From Halorhabdus tiamatea SARL4B (lineage in GTDB: Archaea > Halobacteriota > Halobacteria > Halobacteriales > Haloarculaceae), in contig NC_021921.1 in the NCBI RefSeq assembly GCF_000470655.1, positions 186,001-250,000 on the forward strand: 64,000 nucleotides of DNA, read 5' to 3'. Positions 23,893-32,986 of the stretch are shown piece after piece. A program made the translations under genes and the position numbers. The notes under the pieces are model-generated. The model ran no database searches and was not told the origin of the DNA. It saw nothing but the letters and a program-made list of their open reading frames with translations. Position 1 is the stretch's first letter, and the number at the start of each line of letters is the position of its first letter.

Positions 23893-24881
23893 GGCGGCCG
23901 TCTCGCGCGATAAGCACTGTCGCAGACGTCACGCTCGCGATCCTGCTGATCGTCGCCGCGATGGGCGTCCTCGCGACGTTCGTCGACAGCGAGCAGAAGC
24001 GCCACGATCCGATGACTGCGGAGTACACGGCCGAGACGATCGCCTCGGGGACGATGAACGTCACTTACGACGTCGAAGCCGCGATCGACGACTACGCCGA
24101 CCTCGCGGGCGTCGATGCTGACGCCGATTACACCGACAAGGAACTCAAACGGCGTGCCCACGGGCCGATTGTCGCCCACGCCGCGGCGGCGGCCGTCCGC
24201 AACCTCGAGGTCGATCGCGACGCGCTCCGGGACGGATCCGGGCACGGCACCGTCGAACTGTCGAAAGACGCCGCGTACGAACGCGCCGTCGACGAGGCAC
24301 TCCAGACTCGCCTCGTCGAGTCGAGTTTCGACACGCAGGTGATCGCCGTCTGGGAACCGATCGAGGGTGGCCCCTTGCGCGGGGCAGCCACGCTCGGACA
24401 GACGCCGCCAGTGGACGCCGACGTGAGTGCGACAACGATCACCGTCCCGGTCGACGTGCCGTCGGTGCGTCAGCGAACTGTCGATCGGGTGGACGATCCG
24501 GACGACTTCGGGATCGTCGCGAACGCCGTCGCGTCGGCCGTCATCGACGGGTATCTCCCCGAGCGACGTTCCCAGCGAGCACTCGAAAGTGCCGGCGTTC
24601 GGCACGATCTCACGGCGTATCGCTACCGGCGGCTGGCGACCGTTCTGAGAACACCGACGAACGGCGTCGAATCGACCGTCGTGCCGGTACTCGACCGTCG
24701 AACGGCCAACGCGAGCGTCGCCAACACGGCGCTGACTCGGGCGCTCGGGACACAACTCGAAGCCGATCTCGAGTCGGCTGATCCGGCACGCCCGGCTGCT
24801 GGACCGCTCGGGAACGGGACGGCGGCAGCCGAGCGCGTCTCGACGGGGACGGTCACGATCACGGTGAGAACATGGAACTGA
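23889..24881 (+). CDS. Pilus-locus membrane-anchored protein (DUF7284-like)
   Basis: 330 residues. The N-terminal RAISTVADVTLAILLIVAAMGVL is a Sec- or pilin-type helix. The rest is an exported alpha/beta region with no cysteine. The GTG start overlaps the stop of the preceding gene (GTGA) and the end overlaps the next ATG by 10 bp, so it is part of a tightly coupled run. It resembles the DUF7284 family by memory. Possible role: minor pilin or periplasm-side assembly factor. Not recognised beyond this. Confidence 0.68.
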   Translation: MRRPSRAISTVADVTLAILLIVAAMGVLATFVDSEQKRHDPMTAEYTAETIASGTMNVTYDVEAAIDDYADLAGVDADADYTDKELKRRAHGPIVAHAAAAAVRNLEVDRDALRDGSGHGTVELSKDAAYERAVDEALQTRLVESSFDTQVIAVWEPIEGGPLRGAATLGQTPPVDADVSATTITVPVDVPSVRQRTVDRVDDPDDFGIVANAVASAVIDGYLPERRSQRALESAGVRHDLTAYRYRRLATVLRTPTNGVESTVVPVLDRRTANASVANTALTRALGTQLEADLESADPARPAAGPLGNGTAAAERVSTGTVTITVRTWN

Positions 24882-27800
24882 CCAAGCGAAGTGACGACCA
24901 GAAGCGACGGAAGCAGCGAGGTCGGGGACCGGACCGACGATTGGGAGACGACGATCGGGGCCGCGTCCCGTTTGCGATCGTCGGGGTCGTGCTCTTGCTC
25001 ACGAGCGTCGCGTTCGTGGGCCACGTCCTCCCACAATCGACCGTCACACCGGACGTCGACGCGAGCGTCGCGATCGCACAGACCGAGGGAGTCACACAGT
25101 CCGCGATCCGAACGGGGGCAAAGCGTGGTATCGAAGCGGCCGCCGCCCGGCCGGTGACCCAGGCGAGCGACACCGCGTGGGGGACGGCTCTCGCTGCCAA
25201 CAGCACGGATTCGACCTCCTCCGCCTCGACGGCCGAGGGGGCGCTACCGAGCGGGGCGTTTCGAAGATACCTCGCGGCGATGATCTACCTCGAAGTCGAG
25301 TCGACCGTAGAGCGGGCCGGACAGCAGGTCGGAGATGTCCGGACGAATGTCTCCGTGCCGTCGATCGAAACCCCGGCCGACCTCCGGGCGGCGATCGATC
25401 GTGTTAGCCTCTCGACGGCAGCGGAAGGCGTCCTTACGGTCACGATCCCAAACGTGACGATTCGTGCCAGGTCCGGCAACCGAACGCTCGAGCATCGAGA
25501 GACGGCGATGACAGTGTCGATTGCGACGCCGATCGCGCAGCTACACGATCGCGTCGAGCGCTTCGAAGACGCCCTCGCGGCCGGCGTGACCGAGCGTGGG
25601 CTGACCCAGCGGTTCAACGCGCGGATCTACGCGCTCGGGTGGGCGCGGGGCTACGCACAGAACTATCAGGCTCCGATCGTCCAAGTGATCGCGAACAGAC
25701 ACGTCCAGCCCGCACTCAACGACGCCATCTACCGGACCCAGAGAGACGTTTTCGGCGCCGCCGATCCGGAGTTACAGGACGCAAACAGACTCGGCTGGAC
25801 CTGTATGGCGCTGAAGGACGGCGGTTCGATGTTCGACGAGTACATGGGATCGAACGACGTCAGCTACGGGAACACCACGTTCACCGGCGACGAACTCGTT
25901 TTCGAGCGCTCGAACGGGACGCTGTCGGCCAGCGTCCCGACCGACGGGGCGAGTACCGCGGAGGCCCTGTGTTCGGGGGCCGAACTGGCACTCGGCGATC
26001 AGATCACTGGTGAACTCCCCGCTGCGCCCGGGACCCGCGACCTGCTCGGGCAGGCCCCCGGGATGAACGCGACCGAGACGATCGGCGTCAATCAAACGTC
26101 GTACGTCCCCTTCGCCCGGATGGCCGCACCAGATGGAGATCGGTCGATCGAAAATGTGATCGACCGGATCTACACGATCGACGGGCGCGCGAACACGAAC
26201 ACCCGCGTCGTCGACCCGCTCGAACTCTCCGGGACGGCGACGTGTACCAACGCGACGGACGAGCGAGGAACGTGTGCGAATGGGACGTGTGCGAACGCCA
26301 CGCGAGGGACGTATACAATCTCGAACGGACGCACCGTCGACGGAGCGCAATTCACCGAGAGGACGACCCGGCCGGAGGACTACTACGAAGCGAGATCCAC
26401 CGTCGAAGTCAGTGTGTCGAAATACAAACGATGTCCGCCCGGCCAGGACAACGCGCTGATCGACACCGACACGATGACGGTCGACGTCCGCACCCAGTTC
26501 GGTGAAGCCGACGCGAACCCGAACGCCGAGATCGACGGGGTGAACCCGATTTCCATCGGGGATGACAAGTACGACCGCGGGGCTGCGGTTTCCGGACTGC
26601 CGGCCGATTTCAGGAACTACGCCGGTAGCGAGTCCATCGTGACGGAATCACTCCTCGGCGACGAACCCAACCCGGAGGCACACGCGGCGTGGGTGAAATC
26701 AGCGTTGCCGAACCGGATCACCACGGAAGCGGACATCACGGGTCCAATCGCCGAGCAGTTGAACGTCCAGAAGCGAGTGACGCTCGATCACGACCGGTTT
26801 CTCGACGCGAAACTCGCCGCGGCGATCGCGTCGGATCTCACCGAGATGCGGCGGGCCGCGGCCGATATCACGTACGAATTCTCACGGACGGATCTGCTCG
26901 AACGTGGCGAGAAGAGTCCGTTCACGCGGCTGATCGAGAAGACGGAGACGACGTTGACAGAGCGGTATCTCGACCGGGCGGAACCCTACGACAGCGTCGG
27001 TCAAAAGGCGATCTACGAGGCGCGGTACGCCTACCTCCAGGCCCTGCTCGCGGAACTCGAAACAGTCGAGTCCGGCCACGAGAAGGCAGTCGGCGGCATC
27101 GACGACAAACTCGACGGGGCCGACCTGAGTCTGGAGAAGGCACTGACGTTCTTACAGGAAGGTGTCTCGGCGGACGAGCCCGATCCCGTGCCGATGAACT
27201 CCTCGAATCTGACGGGGACCGTCACCTACGAGGTCTCAGGCGCGCCGACCTACCTCGTCGCGGAGAACCTGACGAAACGGGATGTCCCGGCGATCCCGGC
27301 CGGGGCGGAGTTCACACCGCTCGCGATGCGAAACGAAGAGCTCCTGGATTCGCCCATCGACGATATCGCCAACGGCCTCGTCAGCAACGTGCTCGATGCG
27401 ATCAACCTGGGCGGGTCCGACGCGACGATACCACTCAAGACGGCCGGTGACGTGCTGCTGGCCGGCAATCTCGCCGCGGACGTCGAGGACGATCCGATCA
27501 CGAACCGCAGCTTCGAGACGTCTCTGGCTGCGCTCGAGGACACGGTCGACGAATCGCTCTCGACGTTCGGCGAAACTGTCGCCGATGGGACTGTCAAGCA
27601 ACTCTACCCGCACGATGCGGCCGCGTGTGTCGTCGCCGAGGACGCGGCCCGTGGTAGACGCGGACCATCCTGTGCAGACCGGTACGGCGACTCGCTGGTC
27701 GCGACGATCACCGCCGCTCACGACGAGATCGAACGTCGCGCCGACGAAGTCATCGCGGGGTACGACACGACGGGCGAGCGGGCGGTTGCGATCGGCAAGG

Positions 27801-28525
27801 GGAACGCGACTGCGCCGCTCGTCGAGACGATCACCGACGCGATCGACGCGGAGGCGTATCGACCCAGCGCGTTCACCGAGACCTACGACGCCGAACAGTG
27901 GCCCCACTTCGTCGAGTCGGCGCTCCGGCCTGCGATCGAGAACGCCAGCGCGATCACCGTCGATATCGAGGACGGACAACACGTCACCACGATCGAGGAG
28001 ACTGTCAAAACCAAGATCGGAGACGTGGCTACCGGCGTGGTCGAGGATCGGCTCGGCGACCTCACGAAACGGGCCCGCGATCGCATCAGCGACAAGATGG
28101 CGTCGTGGGGCGGTTCGTGGTCGAGTAAGCTGAAACGGCCAGCCAGAATCGCCGGCGGGCTGCCGTTGTTGCCGGTCCCCACCCACTGGTACGCGACGGT
28201 CAACGTCTGGGACGTCGACGTTTCCGGGGCGTACACGCGCTTGGAGGTGGACGCAAACGTTGGCAGCCCCACCAAGACGACCGCGACGACGTACGTCCGG
28301 GAGAACCGAACGGTGAGCGTCGACATCGCGGGTGAATCGCGCCGACTCGGCAGGGTCGAACCGATCGACTTCACGACGCGTTCGGTTCTGATCGTCGTGA
28401 CACCGACTGGCGTCGGCGTGGGCGATACTGACGGGGAGAACCCGGAGTGTTCGCCGACGTATCCGGCGGTCGGCGACGTCGACCCGGACGCAATCCAATG
28501 TGAGTATGACGGCACTGGGCACTGA
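24872..28525 (+). CDS. Very large membrane-anchored pilus-locus protein (DUF7286-like)
   Basis: 1217 residues, the largest protein here. A highly charged cytoplasmic start (KRSDDQKRRKQRGRGPDRR) precedes one hydrophobic helix (VPFAIVGVVLLLTSVAFV, about 31-50). Everything after it is outside the cell. It contains many Asn-X-Ser/Thr sites for N-glycosylation, a cluster of cysteines (about residues 457-475, plus 529 and 920-940) that may form disulfides, several long helical stretches such as EKTETTLTERYLDRAE, and a final beta-rich domain. It resembles the DUF7286 family in memory. It could be a scaffold or pore-side assembly protein of the pilus. Overlaps the gene before it by 10 bp. Confidence 0.7.
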   Translation: MELTKRSDDQKRRKQRGRGPDRRLGDDDRGRVPFAIVGVVLLLTSVAFVGHVLPQSTVTPDVDASVAIAQTEGVTQSAIRTGAKRGIEAAAARPVTQASDTAWGTALAANSTDSTSSASTAEGALPSGAFRRYLAAMIYLEVESTVERAGQQVGDVRTNVSVPSIETPADLRAAIDRVSLSTAAEGVLTVTIPNVTIRARSGNRTLEHRETAMTVSIATPIAQLHDRVERFEDALAAGVTERGLTQRFNARIYALGWARGYAQNYQAPIVQVIANRHVQPALNDAIYRTQRDVFGAADPELQDANRLGWTCMALKDGGSMFDEYMGSNDVSYGNTTFTGDELVFERSNGTLSASVPTDGASTAEALCSGAELALGDQITGELPAAPGTRDLLGQAPGMNATETIGVNQTSYVPFARMAAPDGDRSIENVIDRIYTIDGRANTNTRVVDPLELSGTATCTNATDERGTCANGTCANATRGTYTISNGRTVDGAQFTERTTRPEDYYEARSTVEVSVSKYKRCPPGQDNALIDTDTMTVDVRTQFGEADANPNAEIDGVNPISIGDDKYDRGAAVSGLPADFRNYAGSESIVTESLLGDEPNPEAHAAWVKSALPNRITTEADITGPIAEQLNVQKRVTLDHDRFLDAKLAAAIASDLTEMRRAAADITYEFSRTDLLERGEKSPFTRLIEKTETTLTERYLDRAEPYDSVGQKAIYEARYAYLQALLAELETVESGHEKAVGGIDDKLDGADLSLEKALTFLQEGVSADEPDPVPMNSSNLTGTVTYEVSGAPTYLVAENLTKRDVPAIPAGAEFTPLAMRNEELLDSPIDDIANGLVSNVLDAINLGGSDATIPLKTAGDVLLAGNLAADVEDDPITNRSFETSLAALEDTVDESLSTFGETVADGTVKQLYPHDAAACVVAEDAARGRRGPSCADRYGDSLVATITAAHDEIERRADEVIAGYDTTGERAVAIGKGNATAPLVETITDAIDAEAYRPSAFTETYDAEQWPHFVESALRPAIENASAITVDIEDGQHVTTIEETVKTKIGDVATGVVEDRLGDLTKRARDRISDKMASWGGSWSSKLKRPARIAGGLPLLPVPTHWYATVNVWDVDVSGAYTRLEVDANVGSPTKTTATTYVRENRTVSVDIAGESRRLGRVEPIDFTTRSVLIVVTPTGVGVGDTDGENPECSPTYPAVGDVDPDAIQCEYDGTGH

Positions 28526-28561
28526 GATGGCGTCGCGAAGATCGAAATCGCAAGAATGTGG

Positions 28562-28570
28562 CAAGGAGGC
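28562..28570 (+). promoter_or_regulatory. Strong Shine-Dalgarno sequence
   Basis: AAGGAGGCC sits 5 nt before the ATG at 28576 and marks that ATG, not the GTG at 28558, as the start of the DUF7283-like gene. An internal operon gene with a Shine-Dalgarno site contrasts with the leaderless first genes. Confidence 0.7.
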
Positions 28571-28575
28571 CGGAA

Positions 28576-29091
28576 ATGGACACTGAAGCGCCAGTCGACG
28601 CGTGGTACACCTGGGTCGGCGTTGCCGTCGTCGGCGTTGCCGTGCTCGGATTCGTCCTCGGATTACCGGGCCAGCCACCACCGGATGCGACAAAAGCCGC
28701 GAATACGATCGACCGGGTGGCTGGAAGCGTACAGGAATCCGCGGCCACGTACGAACACGACGCCGCGGCGGTCAACATCGACACCAGACGAATCGCAATG
28801 CGGAACGACGGCGGAACGACACGAGCGTCGGTGGCCTTCGGGTCACTCACGCCAGTGAGCGCAGTCGAAGACGCCGCGATTCGGGACGCACTCGAGCGAA
28901 TCACGCATGGACAGCCGCCGGGGGCAGTCCTCTCGGAGTACCGATTCGATTCGACAGCGTTGCGCACTGCGACCGAGCGCACGCGCGAACGCATCGACAG
29001 CAACGGTACCGCCTGGCAGCCGGCCGACGGCGTTCTAACCGTCCGGCGGGTCCACATCGACGGGGAATCACTCGTTCTCGTAGACGCATGA
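28576..29091 (+). CDS. Membrane-anchored pilus-locus protein (DUF7283-like)
   Basis: 171 residues. After APVDAWYTW comes one hydrophobic helix (VGVAVVGVAVLGFVLGLP), then an exported beta-rich domain: the segments DAAAVNIDTRRIAMRNDGG, ASVAFGSLTPV and VLTVRRVHIDG look like a single compact fold. It fits the DUF7283 family as I remember it, a regular member of this haloarchaeal pilus locus. The start is fixed by the AAGGAGGCC site. The stop overlaps an ATG of a short ORF (ATGA). Confidence 0.7.
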   Translation: MDTEAPVDAWYTWVGVAVVGVAVLGFVLGLPGQPPPDATKAANTIDRVAGSVQESAATYEHDAAAVNIDTRRIAMRNDGGTTRASVAFGSLTPVSAVEDAAIRDALERITHGQPPGAVLSEYRFDSTALRTATERTRERIDSNGTAWQPADGVLTVRRVHIDGESLVLVDA

Positions 29092-29249
29092 GACATCGAA
29101 TCAACCATCAACGATGGGGGAACCCACCGACGACGGGGTATCGAGCGGCGAAAGGACACTGGAACTCGGCAGGAACCGACCCAATCGACACTGGGTGTCG
29201 ACCGCGGAGCGGAGAAGGGAGTCCAGAGGGGGTGAGCACGGATGACTGA
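29088..29249 (+). CDS. Possible 53-residue coupled small ORF
   Basis: Begins at an ATGA overlap with the previous stop and ends 8 bp inside the next gene, so it fills the gap exactly. Its composition is basic (many Arg, Gly, His), unlike haloarchaeal proteins, and a 43-residue ORF in another frame (from ATG 29113) is acidic and equally possible. Kept as a low-confidence candidate; it may be noncoding spacer. Confidence 0.2.
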   Translation: MRHRINHQRWGNPPTTGYRAAKGHWNSAGTDPIDTGCRPRSGEGSPEGVSTDD

Positions 29250-29766
29250 CCTCGAGACGCTCGAGCAGCGACTGGTGGCGATCGAGCGGACGGTTTTGGA
29301 GGACGATCACGAGCGAAGGGCCTTCGAGGGTGATTCGGCGGCTGATGCCGACCTCGAAGGGATCGAGACCAGACTCGACGCGCTCGAGGCGCGCGTCGCC
29401 GAACTCGAGGCGACTGTCCAGTCGATCGACGGGTACGTCTCGCAGGTCGAGTCCGTGAACCAGGCTGTCGAGCGCCGGGCGGACGCGGCGCTCGCGACGG
29501 TCGATCGGCTCGAATCCCGTCTCGAGGCGCTCGAAAGCACAGGAGACGGGCAACCGCGAGGTGACGAGTCACAATCGAGTGCCGGCCACGCCCAAAACGA
29601 CAAGGCGACGAACCGACCGGCGGATGCGCCCGCGCCTGTGAGACAGGATCGGGAGCGCTCGAATCCGACAGACGACGGCCAAGCCCCGGACGAGCACACG
29701 GACTGGCCCGGACCGCTCACGAAATTCCGAGACGTCTTCGCGGGCGTTCGTGAGTGGATTCCGTAG
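29242..29766 (+). CDS. Coiled-coil protein closing the pilus operon (DUF7310-like)
   Basis: 174 residues, soluble. Heptad-like leucine/glutamate repeats from residue 4 to about 97 (LETLEQRLVAIE, TRLDALEARVAELEATVQ, VDRLESRLEALES) form a long coiled coil. A polar disordered stretch follows, then a short aromatic C-terminal helix (WPGPLTKFRDVFAGVREWIP) that may dock on membrane or partner. It matches the DUF7310 coiled-coil family in memory. As the last gene of the rightward run it may link cytoplasmic parts of the machine. The stop abuts the converging DUF1405 gene. Confidence 0.72.
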   Translation: MTDLETLEQRLVAIERTVLEDDHERRAFEGDSAADADLEGIETRLDALEARVAELEATVQSIDGYVSQVESVNQAVERRADAALATVDRLESRLEALESTGDGQPRGDESQSSAGHAQNDKATNRPADAPAPVRQDRERSNPTDDGQAPDEHTDWPGPLTKFRDVFAGVREWIP

Positions 29767-30474
29767 TCACGCCTGCGCTCGGTGGGTCCCGAGCGCCAGG
29801 ACGATTGCGGCAAGCGTGAGGACGACCGCGGCACCGGCAGCCAGATCGTGCGCGAAGACGGTGTGGTCGACGACGCCGTCGACGTATTCGGCACGGAGTG
29901 TGGTGTGGTGAGGGCCGCCGAGGATCGGCCAGACGTAGTCCACCAGGTCGTTGAGGCCGTACCACGCGGTGGCGACGCCGATCGCGGGCAGCGTGAACTG
30001 CGCGTAGCGATGAATCACGAACGCCTCGAACACCATCGCGAGGTGGCTCGTGATCAAGAAGACGTACAGCCAGGTGGCGATGCCGCCGGGGCCGTTGACG
30101 AACAGCTGGACGAACGGCGTCCAGAAGCCGAGTTTGAGACACCCGAAGAAGGCGAGCACGTGCAGCCAGTTGGCCCGAAAGTCGAGTCGCCAGGCGATCA
30201 ACGAGAGCGCGATGAACAGCGTCGCGAGTGGGCTGTCAGGGACCAGCGGCCAGGCGAGAAGTGGCGTCTCCGCGAGTTGAAACCGGTAGTACCAGAACCC
30301 GAAGGCCGTCCCGACGAGGTTGACGATCGCGATCGGCCACGCGAGCCGGAGGCCGACGTCCTCGAGCCAGGTCGGAAGCGGCCCAATGGCTCGGGATCGA
30401 CCCTGACTCGGTGGGAGATCGGCGTCGAAGATCGTGGCGAGTGCGCGTTCGAGACGACGCCCGACACCTGTCAT
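29767..30474 (-). CDS. DUF1405 family membrane protein
   Basis: 235 residues with about six hydrophobic helices and the conserved patterns WLYVFLITSHLAMVFEAF and NDLVDYVWPILG of DUF1405 (YpjA-like) proteins. No catalytic role is known for the family. The ATG at 30474 is chosen because the nine residues upstream are not conserved in style. It is the converging neighbour of the pilus operon, directly adjacent to its last stop, and is not expected to belong to it. Confidence 0.8.
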   Translation of the reverse strand: MTGVGRRLERALATIFDADLPPSQGRSRAIGPLPTWLEDVGLRLAWPIAIVNLVGTAFGFWYYRFQLAETPLLAWPLVPDSPLATLFIALSLIAWRLDFRANWLHVLAFFGCLKLGFWTPFVQLFVNGPGGIATWLYVFLITSHLAMVFEAFVIHRYAQFTLPAIGVATAWYGLNDLVDYVWPILGGPHHTTLRAEYVDGVVDHTVFAHDLAAGAAVVLTLAAIVLALGTHRAQA

Positions 30475-30555
30475 AGACGCCCGGAGGAAAGCCGGGCTCA
30501 AAACGATAGCGGTTGCGGGAACCCCAATTCGGTCGGCGTCACGGGGGCTGATAAA

Positions 30556-30699
30556 TCACTCGCGCCACTCGTACCCACAGGACGGACACTCGAAGTACCG
30601 CCAGTCGGTGCCGCCGGGAACGGCGTCAGTACCGACGCGATTCCGGTCGTCGCTACCACACTCTGGACAACAGCGGAGTTGAAAGCTCTTCGTAGCCAT
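30556..30699 (-). CDS. Zinc-ribbon microprotein (47 aa)
   Basis: Short ORF MATKSFQLRCCPECGS... ending CPSCGYEWRE. Two Cys-X2-Cys pairs (CPEC, CPSC) 27 residues apart form a zinc ribbon of the type found in transcription factors and in many haloarchaeal microproteins. It lies on its own between the DUF1405 gene and mutL. The acid/base balance and the paired knuckles make it convincing as a gene. Specific function unknown. Confidence 0.75.
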   Translation of the reverse strand: MATKSFQLRCCPECGSDDRNRVGTDAVPGGTDWRYFECPSCGYEWRE

Positions 30700-30792
30700 T
30701 GACAGAACCTTGGATATGATCATTAAAAATAGTTAATGAAGGGGCAAAGTGTGCACCGTACGTTTTTCCGGGCCGGTGACGGAGAGACGCTC

Positions 30793-32928
30793 ATGGACGA
30801 AATCCGGGAACTCGATGGGACGACGATCGAGCGCATCGCGGCCGGTGAGGTGGTCGAGCGCCCGGCGTCAGTCGTCAAGGAACTGTTCGAGAACAGTCTC
30901 GACGCCGACGCCTCCCGCGTCCGGGTCGCCGTCGAGTCGGGGGGCACCGAGTCGATCCGGGTCAGCGACGACGGCGTCGGCATGAGCGAAGCCGACGCCC
31001 GCGCGGCGGTCCGTGAGCACACGACGAGCAAGATCCGGGACATCGACGATCTGGAATCCGGCGTCGGGACGCTCGGGTTCCGGGGCGAGGCGCTCCACGC
31101 GATCGGGGCAGTGTCACGCATGACGATCACGACGCGCCCTCGGGGAGGCGAGCGCGGGACGCGCGTCGGTGTGGAGGGTGGTGAGGTGACGGCCGTCGAG
31201 GCAGCCGGCTGTCCCGAGGGGACGACCGTCGAGGTCGCGGACATCTTCTACAACGTTCCGGCCCGCCGGAAGTACCTGAGCCGGGAGGCCACGGAATTCG
31301 ATCACGTCAACACCGTCGTCACCAACTACGCGCTGGCCAACCCGGACGTCGCCGTGGCCCTCGAACACGACGGCAGAGAGACCTTCGCCACGACGGGCGG
31401 GGGCTCGCTTCGGGAGACAGTCATGGCCGTCTACGGACGTGAGGTGGCCGAGGCCATGCTCGACGTCGACGCGGAGACGATGCCCGATGGCCCACTCGAT
31501 GGGATCGACGGACTCGTGAGCCACCCCGAGACCAACCGGGCGGACCGGGCCTACGTCGCGACGTTCGTCAACGGTCGATACGTCCGATCGAGCGCTGCGC
31601 GCAACGCTATCGTCGAGGCCTACGGAAACCAGCTCGCCCCAGACCGCTATCCCTTTGCGGTTCTGGATCTCTCCCTACCCGCCGGAACGGTCGACGTCAA
31701 CGTCCACCCCCGGAAGATGGAAGTCCGCTTCGCCGACGAAGAGGGGCTCCGCGAGCAGGTCCGGGCGGCCGTCGAGGAGACGCTACTCACAGAGGGATTG
31801 ATTCGTTCGAGCGCACCTCGCGGCCGATCGGCTCCCGAACAGACCGAGATCGAACCGGACGCGTCGACGAACGGCCGGACTGCAGAATCGACAGATACCG
31901 ATCCTGGTTCCCGGAGCGATGCGGAGAGTGAGACACCCAGCGAGGGGACAGCCACCGGCAGGCCAGCCGAATCGGTCTCTGACCGGTCGACCGAACGGCG
32001 TTCGGAGCCCGGCGACGCCGAAGCCACTGTAGGGGCTTCCGAAGGAACGCTCTCTACGAGCAATCCCGACGATTCAGGTGGCGACCCCCGCACAGGAGCC
32101 GGCACGGACGACGTGACGACTGCCCGTGAGACTGACCCCTCTACTGGCGTGGGGGCTTCGGTCCCGGCCGACCGTGATCGAGACGCTCGCGCCAACGCTG
32201 GAAGTGACGGAGAGCAAACGTCGTGGGATGGAACTGCAACGACGAGCGTCCGCGATTCCGGCGTCCAGGCCCGGCTGGGGAGCGACGACGGACCGCGAGA
32301 GGGAGAATTCGAGTCGCTACCGTCGATGCGGATTCTGGGGCAGTTACACGACACCTACGTCGTCGCCGAGACCGACACCGGTCTCGTGTTGATCGATCAG
32401 CACGCCGCCGACGAGCGGATCAACTACGAGCGCCTCAAGGACGCTTTCGCCGGTGAGACGACGACCCAGGTACTGGCCGAGCCGGTCGAACTCGATCTCA
32501 CCGCACGGGAGTCTGCCCTGTTTGCGGACTTCGAGGAGACACTCGCGCGGCTGGGGTTCAGTGCCGAGCGGATCGACGACCGGACCGTCGGCGTCACGGC
32601 GGTCCCCTCACTGGTCGCCGAGACTGCCGACCCTGACCTGCTCCGGGACGTGCTCTCGTCGTTCGTCGACAGCGACGCAGATCCGGCAGCGACCGTGGAG
32701 GCAGCGGCCGACGACGTCCTCGCCGATCTCGCTTGCTACCCCTCGATCACGGGGAACACGTCGTTGACCGAGGGGTCGACCGTCGGCCTTCTCGAAAAGC
32801 TCGACGAGTGTGAGAATCCCTACGCGTGCCCCCACGGCCGGCCGGTCGTCGTCGAGATCGACGCCGACGAACTCGCCGACCGCTTCGAGCGGGACTACCC
32901 GGGCCACGCGACCAGACGCCTCGATTGA
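30793..32928 (+). CDS. mutL: DNA mismatch repair protein MutL
   Basis: 711 residues. The GHKL ATPase domain shows the motifs ENSLDADASRVRV, DDGVGM and GFRGEAL, and a transducer domain follows (NVHPRKMEVRF about res. 310). A Ser/Thr/Asp/Glu-rich linker of about 150 residues connects to the dimerisation domain. This carries the endonuclease motif DQHA-X2-E-X4-E (DQHAADERINYE) and the metal-site helper CPHGRP near the end. It is thus a nicking-type MutL. mutS is not in the window. The ATG at 30793 has a T-rich TATA-like element 30 nt upstream; the ATG at 30736 would add 19 unconserved residues. Confidence 0.95.
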   Translation: MDEIRELDGTTIERIAAGEVVERPASVVKELFENSLDADASRVRVAVESGGTESIRVSDDGVGMSEADARAAVREHTTSKIRDIDDLESGVGTLGFRGEALHAIGAVSRMTITTRPRGGERGTRVGVEGGEVTAVEAAGCPEGTTVEVADIFYNVPARRKYLSREATEFDHVNTVVTNYALANPDVAVALEHDGRETFATTGGGSLRETVMAVYGREVAEAMLDVDAETMPDGPLDGIDGLVSHPETNRADRAYVATFVNGRYVRSSAARNAIVEAYGNQLAPDRYPFAVLDLSLPAGTVDVNVHPRKMEVRFADEEGLREQVRAAVEETLLTEGLIRSSAPRGRSAPEQTEIEPDASTNGRTAESTDTDPGSRSDAESETPSEGTATGRPAESVSDRSTERRSEPGDAEATVGASEGTLSTSNPDDSGGDPRTGAGTDDVTTARETDPSTGVGASVPADRDRDARANAGSDGEQTSWDGTATTSVRDSGVQARLGSDDGPREGEFESLPSMRILGQLHDTYVVAETDTGLVLIDQHAADERINYERLKDAFAGETTTQVLAEPVELDLTARESALFADFEETLARLGFSAERIDDRTVGVTAVPSLVAETADPDLLRDVLSSFVDSDADPAATVEAAADDVLADLACYPSITGNTSLTEGSTVGLLEKLDECENPYACPHGRPVVVEIDADELADRFERDYPGHATRRLD

Positions 32929-32986
32929 GCCGAGCAGGTCAGGCTCGACCGTATCAATTAAGCGTGCTGCCGGAGATGACTGCGTT

